DNA from: Cyclobacterium roseum | GTDB lineage: Bacteria > Bacteroidota > Bacteroidia > Cytophagales > Cyclobacteriaceae | Assembly (NCBI RefSeq): GCF_010119225.1 | Contig: NZ_WNKF01000006.1 | Span: 242,098 to 306,097, forward strand | Length of the DNA stretch: 64,000 nt | Reading direction: 5' to 3' | Part shown: in pieces, positions 1 through 9,485 of the stretch | How the letters are laid out: each line of letters begins with the position of its first letter | Position numbering within the stretch: position 1 is the stretch's first letter | The notes under the pieces: generated by a model | The model's database searches: none | Seen by the model: the letters and a program-made list of their open reading frames with translations, nothing else | Told to the model about the DNA's origin: nothing | Made by a program: the position numbers and the translations under genes

Positions 1-1188
1 AGCAGCACCCGAGATCAAAAACACCCAAACAAATTCATCTTTGCCTTCGATGCTGTATTCCTCGCCGTATCTCAAGTCATGCAAGGTATTATCGCCTTCC
101 AATCCCAATTTTTCCCATAGTCGGTAAGTAAGCAGGCTATCTAATCCGGCACATTCGTCTACCTCATTAAAATGGGGCAGGGCCTTTCCGGGTATGATTT
201 CCCGGCCGTCCTTAGTGAATACGGGGGGCCTTTCGGTCGTATTTAGAAGTCCCTCTGCCAGATCACTGGCAGGAGCTAGATCCTTTAGCCCTTGCTGGTA
301 TTGAATGCCAATTGTATCGCAACCAAATTCATCAGCCAGCCGCAGGGCAGCAATATACATTTTACACTGTTCCAGCGTCTGCTCCCGGGTTAATTCTGAT
401 TTCGGATCGGTTCCCCAGGAAAAAGTCATTCCCCGGTCTAAAAGCCAATCCAGTACTGCGTTTGCCTCCACTTCCGTCACGGTTTTCATCGCTGCATATA
501 AGGTGGATTGGCTCAATCGCTCCTTAAAAATCCCCGTAGCATGTAACAAATGATCCGGTATGATGGCATTGAACATGCCCATACAGCCCTCATCAAACAC
601 ACCCATAATGGCTTTTCTTTGTTTAAACTCCCGGGCAAAAAGACGACCTGTTTCCAGGGCTTGTGCCAGAGCTGTAACTGAGGGGTCAAAATCTCTTACA
701 TGACGAATATCGTGCACCACGTTTCCGGAATGAATCCATTCCTTCAGCCCTTTAAGAAAAAAATTATCCGTGAAGTCCCTACTCCATAGCGTGGAATACG
801 AAACCCCTGCTTTCGTTAGCGAACCGTTTAGATTCAGCATACCCACCAGGCCAGGCCATTGCCCTTCCCAGTTGGCCACTGTCAAGATCGGCCCCTTATG
901 CGTGGTGAGTCCGGCTAATACGTGATGTGAGTATTGCCAGACGCTTTCCGCCACGACCAGTGGCTTTCCGGGATCCAGTTCCCGAAAGACCTGCATGCCC
1001 ATTTTCTGGGAATCTATGAAACCATGCTTTTTGTTTTCATCGTATGGGTGGGCACGGATTACCGTAACCCCCAGGTCGCTGAAAACCCTATTTAGACGGG
1101 ATTCCATGGCTTCCTGCGCCTGCCAACAGGTTTGGTTAGCAGATAATCTCAAATCTCCACTTGCAATCAGGTAAACTTCTTGTATCAT
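1..1188 (-). CDS. L-fucose isomerase-like protein (C-terminus off window)
   Basis: The minus-strand frame is open from an ATG at 1188 to the left edge (396 codons), so the C-terminus is missing. The protein starts [16 protein letters not shown] and carries [14 protein letters not shown] about 200 residues in; a DEGCMGM stretch is typical of L-fucose/arabinose isomerase-like proteins, where the Glu sits at the metal/active site. Later it reads [20 protein letters not shown]. By family it should interconvert an aldose and a ketose in the cytosol; the substrate cannot be told from this part. There is no signal peptide. It is the last visible gene of a minus-strand series after a BNR hydrolase-like gene and an FG-GAP gene (142-bp gap), which fits sugar catabolism after extracellular glycan breakdown. 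The family call is fairly firm; the true substrate is open. Confidence 0.75.
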   Translation of the reverse strand, partial: MIQEVYLIASGDLRLSANQTCWQAQEAMESRLNRVFSDLGVTVIRAHPYDENKKHGFIDSQKMGMQVFRELDPGKPLVVAESVWQYSHHVLAGLTTHKGPILTVANWEGQWPGLVGMLNLNGSLTKAGVSYSTLWSRDFTDNFFLKGLKEWIHSGNVVHDIRHVRDFDPSVTALAQALETGRLFAREFKQRKAIMGVFDEGCMGMFNAIIPDHLLHATGIFKERLSQSTLYAAMKTVTEVEANAVLDWLLDRGMTFSWGTDPKSELTREQTLEQCKMYIAALRLADEFGCDTIGIQYQQGLKDLAPASDLAEGLLNTTERPPVFTKDGREIIPGKALPHFNEVDECAGLDSLLTYRLWEKLGLEGDNTLHDLRYGEEYSIEGKDEFVWVFLISGAA

Positions 1189-1330
1189 TATCCCCTGGTA
1201 TTTTAGGTTTTGCTGGTTACTATTTTTTGGCTGGCAAAGCGGCATTTGTAGGCTTCGCCTGTAGAGTATTACTTAGGTTTCTTTCAATCAGGCCCATTCA
1301 TGATCAAAAAAAATGCAGCCGGGCATTCCT

Positions 1331-2551
1331 TTATTTAAATGGGTTTTCATACCAGATTACACCCAGTCCCCTTTTAGATCCATCCTCGGCTGTTTCTTCC
1401 GAGGTCACTATATCCAAATCTCCGTCTCCGTCCAGGTCGATCAGGGAGACAAAATCGTATTTGACTCCTTCCGGTCCACTGATATCCAATACTCCTGGAA
1501 AAGAACCCTGATAATCCATCAATGCGACGATTCCGGATTTTCCCAATGCTCCCTCAAAAGACGCTACCAAATCCATATTCCCGTCCTGGTCCAAATCTGC
1601 AACAAGTGCTGATTTACCTCGCGTCCCCGATCCCTCCGGGTAAGGAATCAACTTTTGATCCCAGCGATCTCCCTGCCGCTGAAACAAAACCCAACCCCTG
1701 AGTAAATCTGGTACGATCAGGTCAGGCTGCTCCCCGGCACCATTTCCAATTATTCCTAAAAACATGGGTTCTCCCTCCTCCAGGCCCAATAAATGGGATT
1801 CCCATTGCTCTTCAAGCCCTTGTTTACCCGGATTTTCCAACCAGCGCAATCCGCGAAGTTCTCCCTTTCGATCGGTGATCAAAAGGTCTTTTCTACCATC
1901 ATCGTTCATATCCAGAAGTTCGATGGACATAATCCAGCCGGCGGTCGAAATTTCGTGGTAGACCCATTCCGAAACCTTTCGCGGATCCTCCGGTGCCTGC
2001 AGCCAGCCAATGGTGCCATTAGGATCTTTGGATCCTACTACCAGGTCCGGACCGTATTTCCCATCCATATCCACCGCTCTTCCAAACATCCACCGGGTTT
2101 TTCCAATGGTCACCGGAATATCCTCCGATTTCCAGGCCTTGGGATGGAGGTAGTCAGCAGGATTACCGGGTGCCCAATGGATGGTGATCCGCTGGTGAGC
2201 TCCTTCCGAAAACGTTACCAAGTCCATTTGCTTGTCACCATCCAGGTCAACGGCAAAAGCATCCTCCACATCCGGAGAGGGCACTTCCAGGAAGGGCCAG
2301 GGTTTCCTGGGATCATCCGGCTGGATATACAATCTGGATACGCCTCCTTCTTCCCAGCCCACTACTAAATCCATTTTTCCATCACCGTTTACATCAGCGA
2401 TTTTGGTGCCATCTGCACCCAGAGAACTGTCATCAATGGCATGCCGTTTCCAAGGTTCTTTGTTCAGGAAAGTAGCATCCTGCCGGGCAATGGATGGGTA
2501 AAAAACAAGGACTTGCACGAAAAGAAAGCCGATAAAAAGATTCATTTTCAT
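1331..2551 (-). CDS. secreted FG-GAP/VCBS-repeat protein
   Basis: A 406-aa protein with an N-terminal signal peptide (MKMNLFIGFLFVQVLVF..., cleavage near ARQ). It contains at least six FG-GAP/VCBS-type calcium-binding loops of the form DxDGDxxxDLV, for example DVNGDGKMDLVVG, DLDGDKQMDLVTF, DMDGKYGPDLVVG, DMNDDGRKDLLIT, DLDQDGNMDLVAS and DLDGDGDLDIVTS. This predicts a calcium-stabilised beta-propeller in the periplasm or on the surface, a type common in Bacteroidota carbohydrate loci. No catalytic motif is visible. It lies 54 bp downstream of the BNR-repeat gene on the same strand and is probably cotranscribed. The fold is well supported; the biochemical role (binding or scaffold against enzyme) is unknown. 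Confidence 0.85.
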   Translation of the reverse strand: MKMNLFIGFLFVQVLVFYPSIARQDATFLNKEPWKRHAIDDSSLGADGTKIADVNGDGKMDLVVGWEEGGVSRLYIQPDDPRKPWPFLEVPSPDVEDAFAVDLDGDKQMDLVTFSEGAHQRITIHWAPGNPADYLHPKAWKSEDIPVTIGKTRWMFGRAVDMDGKYGPDLVVGSKDPNGTIGWLQAPEDPRKVSEWVYHEISTAGWIMSIELLDMNDDGRKDLLITDRKGELRGLRWLENPGKQGLEEQWESHLLGLEEGEPMFLGIIGNGAGEQPDLIVPDLLRGWVLFQRQGDRWDQKLIPYPEGSGTRGKSALVADLDQDGNMDLVASFEGALGKSGIVALMDYQGSFPGVLDISGPEGVKYDFVSLIDLDGDGDLDIVTSEETAEDGSKRGLGVIWYENPFK

Positions 2552-2605
2552 AATTGTCTTTCAATTTCCAATTTTTATTTCAAAAAAAAACAATCGGATT
2601 AAACT

Positions 2606-3766
2606 TCACTCACCTTTAGGTTTACTACTGATGGTTTTTCTATCCCTGGCGATTTCAACCATTTTCTCATCGTAAGCACTGTGCCAAATGGCTTCTTCAG
2701 TAAATGTGGCAAGTAAAATCTCCCTGTCTCCGGTCCGGTCCCGATCATACACTATGTGCAGGGTGCCATCCTCCGTCTCTTGCCCATCCGGATAGGAAAC
2801 ACCTGCCCTCTGATCAAGTAATAGTCCTCTGGACCAGGTAAACCCATCGTCGCTCGAAACAAAAGCCATCAGATGAGACCGCCCGGTGCGCACTCTGAGC
2901 GGTCCGTGTTTTACGAGTAGCAAATTACCTGAATGAAGTCGCCGTATAAAAAACCGGGCACTGGGATGCGCAAACAAGGAAGGTTGTAATGGAGACCAGG
3001 TTTCCCCTTGGTCGGATGAAAAACTTTCACCGATCCCATAATTGGTTCGGATCAATGCCCAAATTGTTCCATCCTCTTTTTCCACAAACATATGCTCATC
3101 ATACACCCTGTTTTCACGAGGCACCTGAATGGATCCTTTTACCTTCCAGGTTTTTCCCTGATCCCTGGAAACCACCATCCGGGCACTGTGATCCGTTAGC
3201 CTCCAGGTCGAGGCAGGCAGAGCCCATTCCCCGTTACTCAGAACCGTCGGCTTACACATCATGATGCCATCTGTCAGCCTCTTTGGATCGGACCAATTAG
3301 CTCCCGGTTCGGAACCCCCATCAGAAGTCATAGCCCACACACCTGCCTCGGTTCCATTCATGCCGATGGTTTGGGCCCAAAACACCCATAATTTACCGGT
3401 AGGATCCATCCAAACTTCCGGATCAAAGGCCCGAACCGGACCCGCCCCATCCGGATCTACTACCAATACCTCTTCCCAGGTTTCTCCTGCATCTAGGCTT
3501 TGGGCCAGGACGACATAATTATTCTCATCTTCTCCCGGGCTTGTTCCGGCATACCAAACCGACCACATTCGTTGCCCGTCCTTACTTACTGCGAGGCTGG
3601 GAATGCCCGTAAATTTTCGGTTTTGAAGCTGATGCCCGGGTGCATATTGCTTTTTCATAAGCACTTCGGGAGGATTTAAAAAAGAACGGTCCTCCTGCGC
3701 CGTTAATGGGTTGATCAAAAAAGTTCCTAATAATATCGCATTTAAAAGGGCAACAACTGGTTTCAT
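2606..3766 (-). CDS. secreted BNR-repeat (sialidase-like) glycoside hydrolase family protein
   Basis: A 386-aa exported protein with a signal peptide (MKPVVALLNAILLGTFLINPLTAQ). Four Asp-box motifs (SxDxGxTW) are visible: SLDAGETWEE, SRDQGKTWKV, SSDQGETWSP and SSDDGFTWSR. It opens with a GIPSLAVSKDGQRMWSVWYAG-type strand, which resembles the sialidase RIP region but has Gly-Ile-Pro where Arg-Ile-Pro is expected. A six-bladed sialidase-like propeller is therefore likely, but true sialidase activity is doubtful because the first arginine of the triad is not evident. It heads the minus-strand series with the FG-GAP and isomerase-like genes. Its start faces the Gfo/Idh gene across a divergent intergenic region of about 150 bp. 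Confidence 0.8.
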   Translation of the reverse strand: MKPVVALLNAILLGTFLINPLTAQEDRSFLNPPEVLMKKQYAPGHQLQNRKFTGIPSLAVSKDGQRMWSVWYAGTSPGEDENNYVVLAQSLDAGETWEEVLVVDPDGAGPVRAFDPEVWMDPTGKLWVFWAQTIGMNGTEAGVWAMTSDGGSEPGANWSDPKRLTDGIMMCKPTVLSNGEWALPASTWRLTDHSARMVVSRDQGKTWKVKGSIQVPRENRVYDEHMFVEKEDGTIWALIRTNYGIGESFSSDQGETWSPLQPSLFAHPSARFFIRRLHSGNLLLVKHGPLRVRTGRSHLMAFVSSDDGFTWSRGLLLDQRAGVSYPDGQETEDGTLHIVYDRDRTGDREILLATFTEEAIWHSAYDEKMVEIARDRKTISSKPKGE

Positions 3767-3920
3767 TGTGGGTTTATTCGGTGGTTTGGCGTAAAATACA
3801 TTAAGATTTTACGCTTTAAAAGAAAATCTACTTAAATGTACCCAATCCAAGCAAAAACCATTTCTCTGAGGGATTATTTTTATATATTGAAGGCTTAATG
3901 TGGATAAACCTAAAATTTCA

Positions 3921-5288
3921 ATGAAGCCTTTAAAACTTAACAGAAGAAAATTTATCAAAGGAGGTACCGCACTGATGGCACTAAGCAGCGTTGGGGTGCA
4001 GGCCATGCCCTGGTCGGATCGAAAAGTCCCGTACAACGTTGGCCTGATCGGTACCGGCTGGTATGGTAAAAGTGATTTATTCCGGCTGATTCAAGTGGCA
4101 GAAGTGGAAGTAATCGCTCTCGCCGATCCTGACCAAAACTTATTGGATGAAGCGGGAAAACTGGTCAGCCAGCGACAAAAGTCAGGCAATACCCCTAAAA
4201 AATACACCCATTACCGGCAGATGCTGGAGGAAAACGAGCTGGACATTGTATTGGTAGGAAGCCCTGACCACTGGCATGCGTTGCAGGCCATCGATTCCAT
4301 ACAGGCTGGAGCACATGTGTACCTGCAAAAACCCATCAGCGTGGATGTTATTGAAGGCGAAGCAATCCTTGCTGCTGCCCGTAAACACAATAAAGTAGTT
4401 CAGATTGGTACCCAGCGAAGAAGCACCCCTCACCTGGTGGAGGCTAAAAAAAATATTGTAGACAAAGGTTTGTTAGGAAAGGTTTCTCATGCTGAAATGT
4501 GCTGCTATTACCACATGCGGGCCAATGGTGATCCGGAGGTACAAGCTGTTCCGGATTTTTTTGATTATGACCTATGGGTAGGTCCGGGACCGATGCGTCC
4601 TTTTGACGGTCTTCCTCATCGTCGCTGGTGGCGAACCATGATGGAATACAGCAATGGCATCACTGGTGATATGTGTGTGCACATGTTTGATGCGGTGCGG
4701 TGGACCCTGGGTTTGGGATGGCCCAAAAGCGTGTTTGCTACCGGGGGTATTTACGTGCAAAAAGGCGGAAAATCCACCATAGCAGATACCCAGACAGCCA
4801 CATTCCATTACGATGAACTGGATTGCGTTTGGACTCACCGGTCCTGGGGAACGCCTCAGGATCCCGAATATCCCTGGGCTTACAAGATTTATGGCGATAA
4901 GGGTACGCTCAAAGCATCCGTTACCAAATACGAATTCGTTCCCCACGGAGGAGGAGAAGTCATCAAAGGTGATGTCGTGTACGAAAGGGAGGAATACCCC
5001 GAAGACCTGAACGAAAAAGACATAGAACTTCATGCAGCCCCGGCCACCAGAGATCATATGCGGGATTTTCTGCGGGCCATTGAACAAGGTGGCAGGCCTG
5101 TGGCTGACATAGAAGAAGGGCATATTTCTACCGCCAGTTGTATCATGGCCAACATGTCCATGGCCTTGGGCAGGCCTTTGGTCTACGATCCCGAAAAAAG
5201 GATTGTTGTCAATGATGAAGAAGCTACCCGACTACTGAGAAGACCCTACCGGGCTCCTTTTCAGCATCCGGACCCCAATTTTGTTTAA
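3921..5288 (+). CDS. Gfo/Idh/MocA-family oxidoreductase with Tat-type signal
   Basis: I chose the ATG at 3921 (455 aa) because it places NRRKFIKGGTALMALSSV at the extreme N-terminus as a twin-arginine signal; a GTG at 3900 would add seven residues. The Rossmann fold follows (YNVGLIGTGWYGKSDLF, then ALADPDQ), then GSPDHWHALQA and QKPISVDVIEGEAI, the Gfo/Idh/MocA EKP-type motif with Gln in place of Glu. The C-terminal alpha/beta domain carries DMCVHMFDAVRW. The family uses tightly bound NAD(P) to oxidise or isomerise sugars; exported members in Bacteroidota sit in polysaccharide or inositol loci. A strong hairpin terminator follows directly. The substrate is unknown. Confidence 0.88.
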   Translation: MKPLKLNRRKFIKGGTALMALSSVGVQAMPWSDRKVPYNVGLIGTGWYGKSDLFRLIQVAEVEVIALADPDQNLLDEAGKLVSQRQKSGNTPKKYTHYRQMLEENELDIVLVGSPDHWHALQAIDSIQAGAHVYLQKPISVDVIEGEAILAAARKHNKVVQIGTQRRSTPHLVEAKKNIVDKGLLGKVSHAEMCCYYHMRANGDPEVQAVPDFFDYDLWVGPGPMRPFDGLPHRRWWRTMMEYSNGITGDMCVHMFDAVRWTLGLGWPKSVFATGGIYVQKGGKSTIADTQTATFHYDELDCVWTHRSWGTPQDPEYPWAYKIYGDKGTLKASVTKYEFVPHGGGEVIKGDVVYEREEYPEDLNEKDIELHAAPATRDHMRDFLRAIEQGGRPVADIEEGHISTASCIMANMSMALGRPLVYDPEKRIVVNDEEATRLLRRPYRAPFQHPDPNFV

Positions 5289-5296
5289 AAAGAATC

Positions 5297-5327
5297 GGCC
5301 TGTTCCCTGTGGACGGGCCTTTCTTTT
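5297..5327 (+). terminator. rho-independent terminator after the Gfo/Idh gene
   Basis: GGCCTGTTC and GGACGGGCC form a 9-bp stem (two G-T wobbles) with a CCTGT loop, followed by TTTCTTTT. It starts 8 bp after the stop at 5288 and ends 20 bp before the next gene's ATG, so the downstream gene may be transcribed separately or by read-through. Confidence 0.75.
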
Positions 5328-5346
5328 CCACCTCAATCAAAAACCC

Positions 5347-6456
5347 ATGATACTTCGTACTGCCTTCCCCACATTTACTTCCGCGGTTTGTCTAGCCATC
5401 TGTTGTTTGCTATCAGGATTTATTTCCCCTTCCCTCGCGCAAACTAAGGTTGAGATAAAGGGGAAAAAATTCTATATCAACGGTAAGCCCACCTACCCCG
5501 ACAGAACCTGGAAGGGGAATTCCATTGAGGGTTTGCTAATGAATGCCCGACTGGTGCAGGGGGTTTTTGACGATCTCAACCCGGAAACCGTGGACCTTTG
5601 GAAATATCCAGATACAGGGAAATGGGATCCCGATCGGAATACTCGTGAATTTGTGGAAAACATGTCCGATTGGAAAGCGCATGGCATGCTCTCCTTCACC
5701 ATAAATCTACAAGGTGGCAGCCCGGAGGGCTATAGTCGAAACCAACCCTGGCATAATTCTGCTTTCACAGCATCAGGTGACCTGAGACCTGCCTACATGA
5801 GTCGGTTAAAAAAAATCCTGGATGAAGCCGATCGCCTGGAAATGGTGCCCATCTTAGGTCTTTTCTATTTTGGACAGGATCAGCGGCTTCAAGATGAAGA
5901 GGCGGTGATCCAGGCCGTGGACAACGTACTCAACTGGTTGCATGCCCGCTCCTACAAGCACGTTGTCATAGAAGTAAATAACGAGTGTAATGTGCGATAT
6001 ACCCACGAAATCCTTCAACCGGAACGGGTTCACGAACTCATACTAAGAGTTAAAGCCAATGAAAAAAACGGGTTCAGGTACTTGGTAAGTACCAGCTATG
6101 GCGGAGGTTTCATTCCACTTCCAAACGTGGTAAAAGCGGCAGATTTTATTCTCCTCCACGGGAATGGCGTGTCAGATCCAGACCGTATTGTGGAAATGGT
6201 CAATGAGACCAAATCAATCGAAGGATATCGGGACATGCCCATCCTATTCAATGAAGACGATCATTTTGACTTTGACAAAGACTGGAACAACTGCATTGCT
6301 GCGGTGTCTTCCTTTGCCTCCTGGGGCTTCTTTGATTTTCGAATGGAAGACGAGGGCTTCGAACAAGGCTACCAAAGTGTTCCTGTGGACTGGGGCATCC
6401 GGTCAGAACGAAAAAAAGCATTTTTTAACCTCCTGCGTGAAATTACCGGGTATTAA
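5347..6456 (+). CDS. secreted (beta/alpha)8-barrel glycoside hydrolase-like protein
   Basis: The ATG at 5347 (369 aa) is preferred because it opens a clean signal peptide (MILRTAFPTFTSAVCLAIC...SLAQ); the longer frame from 5281 would run through the preceding terminator hairpin. The mature part starts with KVEIKGKKFYINGKPTY, typical of GH-A clan exported hydrolases. IEVNNECN near residue 212 looks like the beta-4 acid/base Glu (NE pattern), and ILFNEDDHFDFD near residue 300 may hold the second Glu. This resembles GH5-like barrels, but the subfamily and substrate cannot be assigned. It follows the Gfo/Idh gene on the same strand and ends in a shared bidirectional terminator. Confidence 0.65.
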   Translation: MILRTAFPTFTSAVCLAICCLLSGFISPSLAQTKVEIKGKKFYINGKPTYPDRTWKGNSIEGLLMNARLVQGVFDDLNPETVDLWKYPDTGKWDPDRNTREFVENMSDWKAHGMLSFTINLQGGSPEGYSRNQPWHNSAFTASGDLRPAYMSRLKKILDEADRLEMVPILGLFYFGQDQRLQDEEAVIQAVDNVLNWLHARSYKHVVIEVNNECNVRYTHEILQPERVHELILRVKANEKNGFRYLVSTSYGGGFIPLPNVVKAADFILLHGNGVSDPDRIVEMVNETKSIEGYRDMPILFNEDDHFDFDKDWNNCIAAVSSFASWGFFDFRMEDEGFEQGYQSVPVDWGIRSERKKAFFNLLREITGY

Positions 6457-6490
6457 AAAAACCACCAGCAAAATGGCTGGTGGTTTTTGG
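6455..6490. terminator. bidirectional hairpin terminator
   Basis: CCACCAGC (6462-6469) pairs with GCTGGTGG (6476-6483), flanked by an A run on the left and a T run on the right. It lies between the convergent stops at 6456 (+) and 6511 (-) and can serve both genes. Confidence 0.9.
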
Positions 6491-6510
6491 GTGTTTTTCA
6501 AGTAGGTTTC

Positions 6511-7977
6511 TTACACTTTGAATCCTTCTCGGTAGTTTCTACCTACAAATTGATTGGCTTCTTCCAAATTGGTGATGCGCATGTTTTCACCATCCCATAA
6601 CAGCTTCTTGCGACCGAAAAATTCTGCCTGTCCGCGGCTGTTTTCCCGGCGCAACATATAGCTTCTGATAGCCAGGTTACCCATTAATACTGTCTCGGTC
6701 ATGGGACCTGCGTAATCGAAGGAGGAAGTAAGGCCTTTGTGTTCCGTGCTGTTGAATCCCGCTTTGCAGGCATCTACCCACCTTCTTTGGTGCCCGTATT
6801 CAGGCTCCTCGTTTTTCTCAACTTCCGGCCCAAATTCAGTGGTACCGTCATTCAGGTATAGCTTGGGCATAAGTGGGGAACTATCGTTTATATTGGTGGA
6901 AATGATCCCTTTTTCTCCAATAATTAATACTCCGTTCGCACTGTTGTTTCCTCCGATATCGTCATCTGCCGGAATGATGTCCGGGTGGGAAGGACGAATA
7001 CCACCATCGCTCCAGGTCATCTCAATAGGCGATTTGCTTTTAACCGTCTCGTTAAAATGAAGGGTGATAAAGGAAGCAGGCGGGCAACCTTTGGGATAGT
7101 AATCGGCAGTCCACATATCGGTATAGATGGAAGCAACACTGCATTCTGCATCGGTGGGGTATTTCAGTCCAAGGGTACGAAAGGGAATATCAATGAGATG
7201 ACACCCTACATCCCCCAAAGCACCCGTTCCATAATCCCACCAGCCTCTCCAATTAAAGGGGTGCAGGTTGGGAGTGAATGGAATGTATTCCGAAGGACCT
7301 AACCAAAGGTCCCAGTGAAGATCGTCCGGTTTTTTGGATGGAGCAGGCTCCGGAAAAGGAATTCCCTGAGGCCAAACGGGACGATTGGTCCAAACCTGCA
7401 CTTTTGATACTTTTCCAATTTTGTCCTCGTCAATCCAATTTTGAACCATATCGAGCAAGGGATTGGATCCTCCCTGGTTTCCCATTTGGCTTACAATTTT
7501 TTTATCTCTTGCCATTTGGGTTAGCATCCTGGCCTCACGGATATTATGGGTCATGGGCTTTTGCACATACACGTGTTTGCCCCGCTCCATGGCATAGGCT
7601 GCCGCCGGTCCATGAACATGATCCGGTGTGGAAATGGTAACGGCATCGATGTCTTTTTCCTTATCCAGCATTTCCCGGTAATCACTGTACCGCTTGGCAT
7701 TAGGGAAATTTTCGACAGACCGGGAAGCAGATCCCGAAAAATCTACATCACAAAGGGCAACGACCCTTTCTCTGCCATTAACTGAGGCATTCTTGATATC
7801 GCTGGCACCTTTGCCTCCGGCCCCGATGGCTGCCAAATTCAGCTGATCACTGGGAGCGGTGTACCCTACTCCTCCCAACACATGCCTGGGAACAAAAATA
7901 ATGGAAGAGGCTATGGCTGCGTTTTTAATAAACGAACGCCTGCCGGGATCCGACATTTCTTTTTTTGGTGAATTCAT
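6511..7977 (-). CDS. Gfo/Idh/MocA-family oxidoreductase with Tat-type signal
   Basis: A 488-aa protein whose N-terminus has a twin-arginine signal (DPGRRSFIKNAAIASSIIFV). The NAD-binding fold follows: LNLAAIGAGGKGASDIKNA, then VVALCDVDF, then TISTPDHVHGPAAAYAMERG and YVQKPMTHNIREARML (the EKP-type motif with Gln). The middle and C-terminal part (WRGWWDYGTGALGDVGCHLIDIPF) matches the large Bacteroidota-type Gfo/Idh/MocA group, where GDxGCH holds the active-site His. It differs in length and sequence from the gene at 3921, so the two are paralogues, not a duplication. It converges on the GH-like gene and is probably monocistronic. The substrate is unknown; related genes are often annotated as inositol or sugar dehydrogenases. 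Confidence 0.88.
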   Translation of the reverse strand: MNSPKKEMSDPGRRSFIKNAAIASSIIFVPRHVLGGVGYTAPSDQLNLAAIGAGGKGASDIKNASVNGRERVVALCDVDFSGSASRSVENFPNAKRYSDYREMLDKEKDIDAVTISTPDHVHGPAAAYAMERGKHVYVQKPMTHNIREARMLTQMARDKKIVSQMGNQGGSNPLLDMVQNWIDEDKIGKVSKVQVWTNRPVWPQGIPFPEPAPSKKPDDLHWDLWLGPSEYIPFTPNLHPFNWRGWWDYGTGALGDVGCHLIDIPFRTLGLKYPTDAECSVASIYTDMWTADYYPKGCPPASFITLHFNETVKSKSPIEMTWSDGGIRPSHPDIIPADDDIGGNNSANGVLIIGEKGIISTNINDSSPLMPKLYLNDGTTEFGPEVEKNEEPEYGHQRRWVDACKAGFNSTEHKGLTSSFDYAGPMTETVLMGNLAIRSYMLRRENSRGQAEFFGRKKLLWDGENMRITNLEEANQFVGRNYREGFKV

Positions 7978-8130
7978 GGTTTTTTTAAATTGTTAATTGG
8001 ACAATTAGGTAATGTATCTAAAATTGAGACTGTTTTATACGCTTTGTCTCCTGAGTATACTTTTTTTAACGGTTTCCGGCAATTCATGATGAATGAAATT
8101 CCATAGATGGTACCATGTCGGGATGAAATG

Positions 8131-8397
8131 CTACCACTGCTCTCCCGTATTTTCTGTATCTGACTTTACTGAACGAAGATAAAGTTCCTCCACTTTTGTT
8201 CTGGCCCAGGGTGTTTTTCTCAAAAATGTTAAACTGGACTTTACAGACGGATTGTGAGTGAAGCAGCGAATACTAATCCGGTTGCCCAATTCCTCCCAAC
8301 CGTACTTTTCCTGCAAATATTCTAAGATGTCTACCAGGCGTACGCCATGAAGGGGATTGGAGGGTTGCGATGCCAATTGGTTTTTGTCTGGTTTCAT
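8131..8397 (-). CDS. VF530/DUF2132 family DNA-binding protein
   Basis: An 88-aa protein with the full VF530 (DUF2132) signature: NPLHGVRLVDILEYL, YGWEELGNRISIRCF, PSVKSSLTFLRKTPWAR and KVEELYL. The family is small, alpha-helical and reported to bind DNA; its cellular role is not settled. The length is normal for the family. It is a single-gene unit between the Gfo/Idh gene and the TonB-C gene, with a hairpin terminator upstream of it that belongs to the next gene. Confidence 0.85.
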   Translation of the reverse strand: MKPDKNQLASQPSNPLHGVRLVDILEYLQEKYGWEELGNRISIRCFTHNPSVKSSLTFLRKTPWARTKVEELYLRSVKSDTENTGEQW

Positions 8398-8445
8398 TCT
8401 TTTAAAAATACGGATTTCAGGCAGGTTCTCCTAAAAATTTTTCTA

Positions 8446-8502
8446 TAAAAAAAGGGAGGGCAATTCAAGAATCGCCCTCCATTGACTGACCTTCCGGTCA
8501 GT
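8446..8502 (-). terminator. tandem hairpins ending the TonB-C gene
   Basis: Read on the minus strand, ACTGACC-GGAA-GGTCAGT (8502-8485) is followed by GGAGGGC...GCCCTCC (8480-8455) and a T run. The second is a standard intrinsic terminator 45 bp after the stop at 8526; the first is an extra perfect 7-bp stem of unknown role. Confidence 0.85.
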
Positions 8503-8525
8503 TGTACTATCTATTCAAATTTAAA

Positions 8526-9230
8526 TTACCTTATCAAAGCCGGTAGGGTGGGATTTTTTTCAAAATCAAATGTAATCGGAAGTACCGATAGGGAAGCTAC
8601 TTCCACATTCTCTACCTCTGCCGGTTCCCATTCTCCGGAGGTCGCTTTAATAGCCTTAATGGCCTGCTCCTCCAGATCTTTAAGATAACGCTCAACAGAA
8701 GTTTCAATATTGCTGGAAGTCGTAGCAAATGGAATTTCACCGTTTTCATCTACTACAAATTTCACAAATATGGTCCCCTCCATTCCCCAGTTTTTGGCAG
8801 TTTCGGGATATTTCAGGTTACTTACAATTTGCGTTCTCAGTGCTTCTTCACCACCTTCAAACGCTGCCTCTTCGTCTACAGAGTAAAAGACACCTACACG
8901 GTTGGCCGTACTTTTCATTTTGTTTCGGTTGCTTTTAAGGTCGAAAAGAACGACCTCGAGTTTTTTCCGGTCTATCTCATTATCTACTCCAGTTACCTGT
9001 ACATCGTGTATTTTTCCATCGTCCATCTTGTAGGAATAGGAAAAAGCAGGATAATTTTTGACGATTTCGTTAATTTGAACCATATAGTCCATATTTCTAT
9101 CTTGCAACTTTTCCAATTCACTTCCGGATAACCCATCATCCTGGGCGTGTAGGGCCGGAATTTGTGTCAAAAGAATAGAAAATATAAACGATATGGATAC
9201 TAGTTTTACTGGGTTAATTAAAGGTTTCAT
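8526..9230 (-). CDS. periplasmic TonB C-terminal domain protein
   Basis: A 234-aa protein with a signal peptide (MKPLINPVKLVSISFIFSILLTQIPALHAQ). The C-terminal half is a TonB-C fold: EEALRTQIVSNLKYPETAKNWGMEGTIFVKFVVDENGEI, written here by its position at about residues 130-165, then EWEPAEVENVEVAS. The typical TonB transmembrane anchor with a proline-rich linker is absent, and a cleavable-looking signal is present instead, so this is a secreted or periplasmic TonB-C domain protein of the kind frequent in Bacteroidota, not a complete energy transducer. The N-terminal half (residues 30-120) is not recognised. It is monocistronic by its surroundings. Confidence 0.8.
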   Translation of the reverse strand: MKPLINPVKLVSISFIFSILLTQIPALHAQDDGLSGSELEKLQDRNMDYMVQINEIVKNYPAFSYSYKMDDGKIHDVQVTGVDNEIDRKKLEVVLFDLKSNRNKMKSTANRVGVFYSVDEEAAFEGGEEALRTQIVSNLKYPETAKNWGMEGTIFVKFVVDENGEIPFATTSSNIETSVERYLKDLEEQAIKAIKATSGEWEPAEVENVEVASLSVLPITFDFEKNPTLPALIR

Positions 9231-9485
9231 AACAAATCACTTTTTTTGTTTGAAAATCGATTCAAAGAAACCAGATCACAGATACGTAGTCTGGCAATGC
9301 AGTTCTGATTAAAGGTTGCGAAACCAAGTTGATATTATCTATCATTGAACGTTTCAACGGTTTCTTAGCCAATTAAACTGCTGTCATTTAATTCTGTATA
9401 AAAAAGTCCAAGAACTGTTCCATTACAGGGATTGACTTAAAAAAAAAATAAATTTATTTATAAGACTCAATTTTTTATTCGAATT

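Noticed and set aside
4572..5123. 183-codon minus-strand frame
   Set aside because: Shadow of the Gfo/Idh gene, which has a Tat signal and family motifs.
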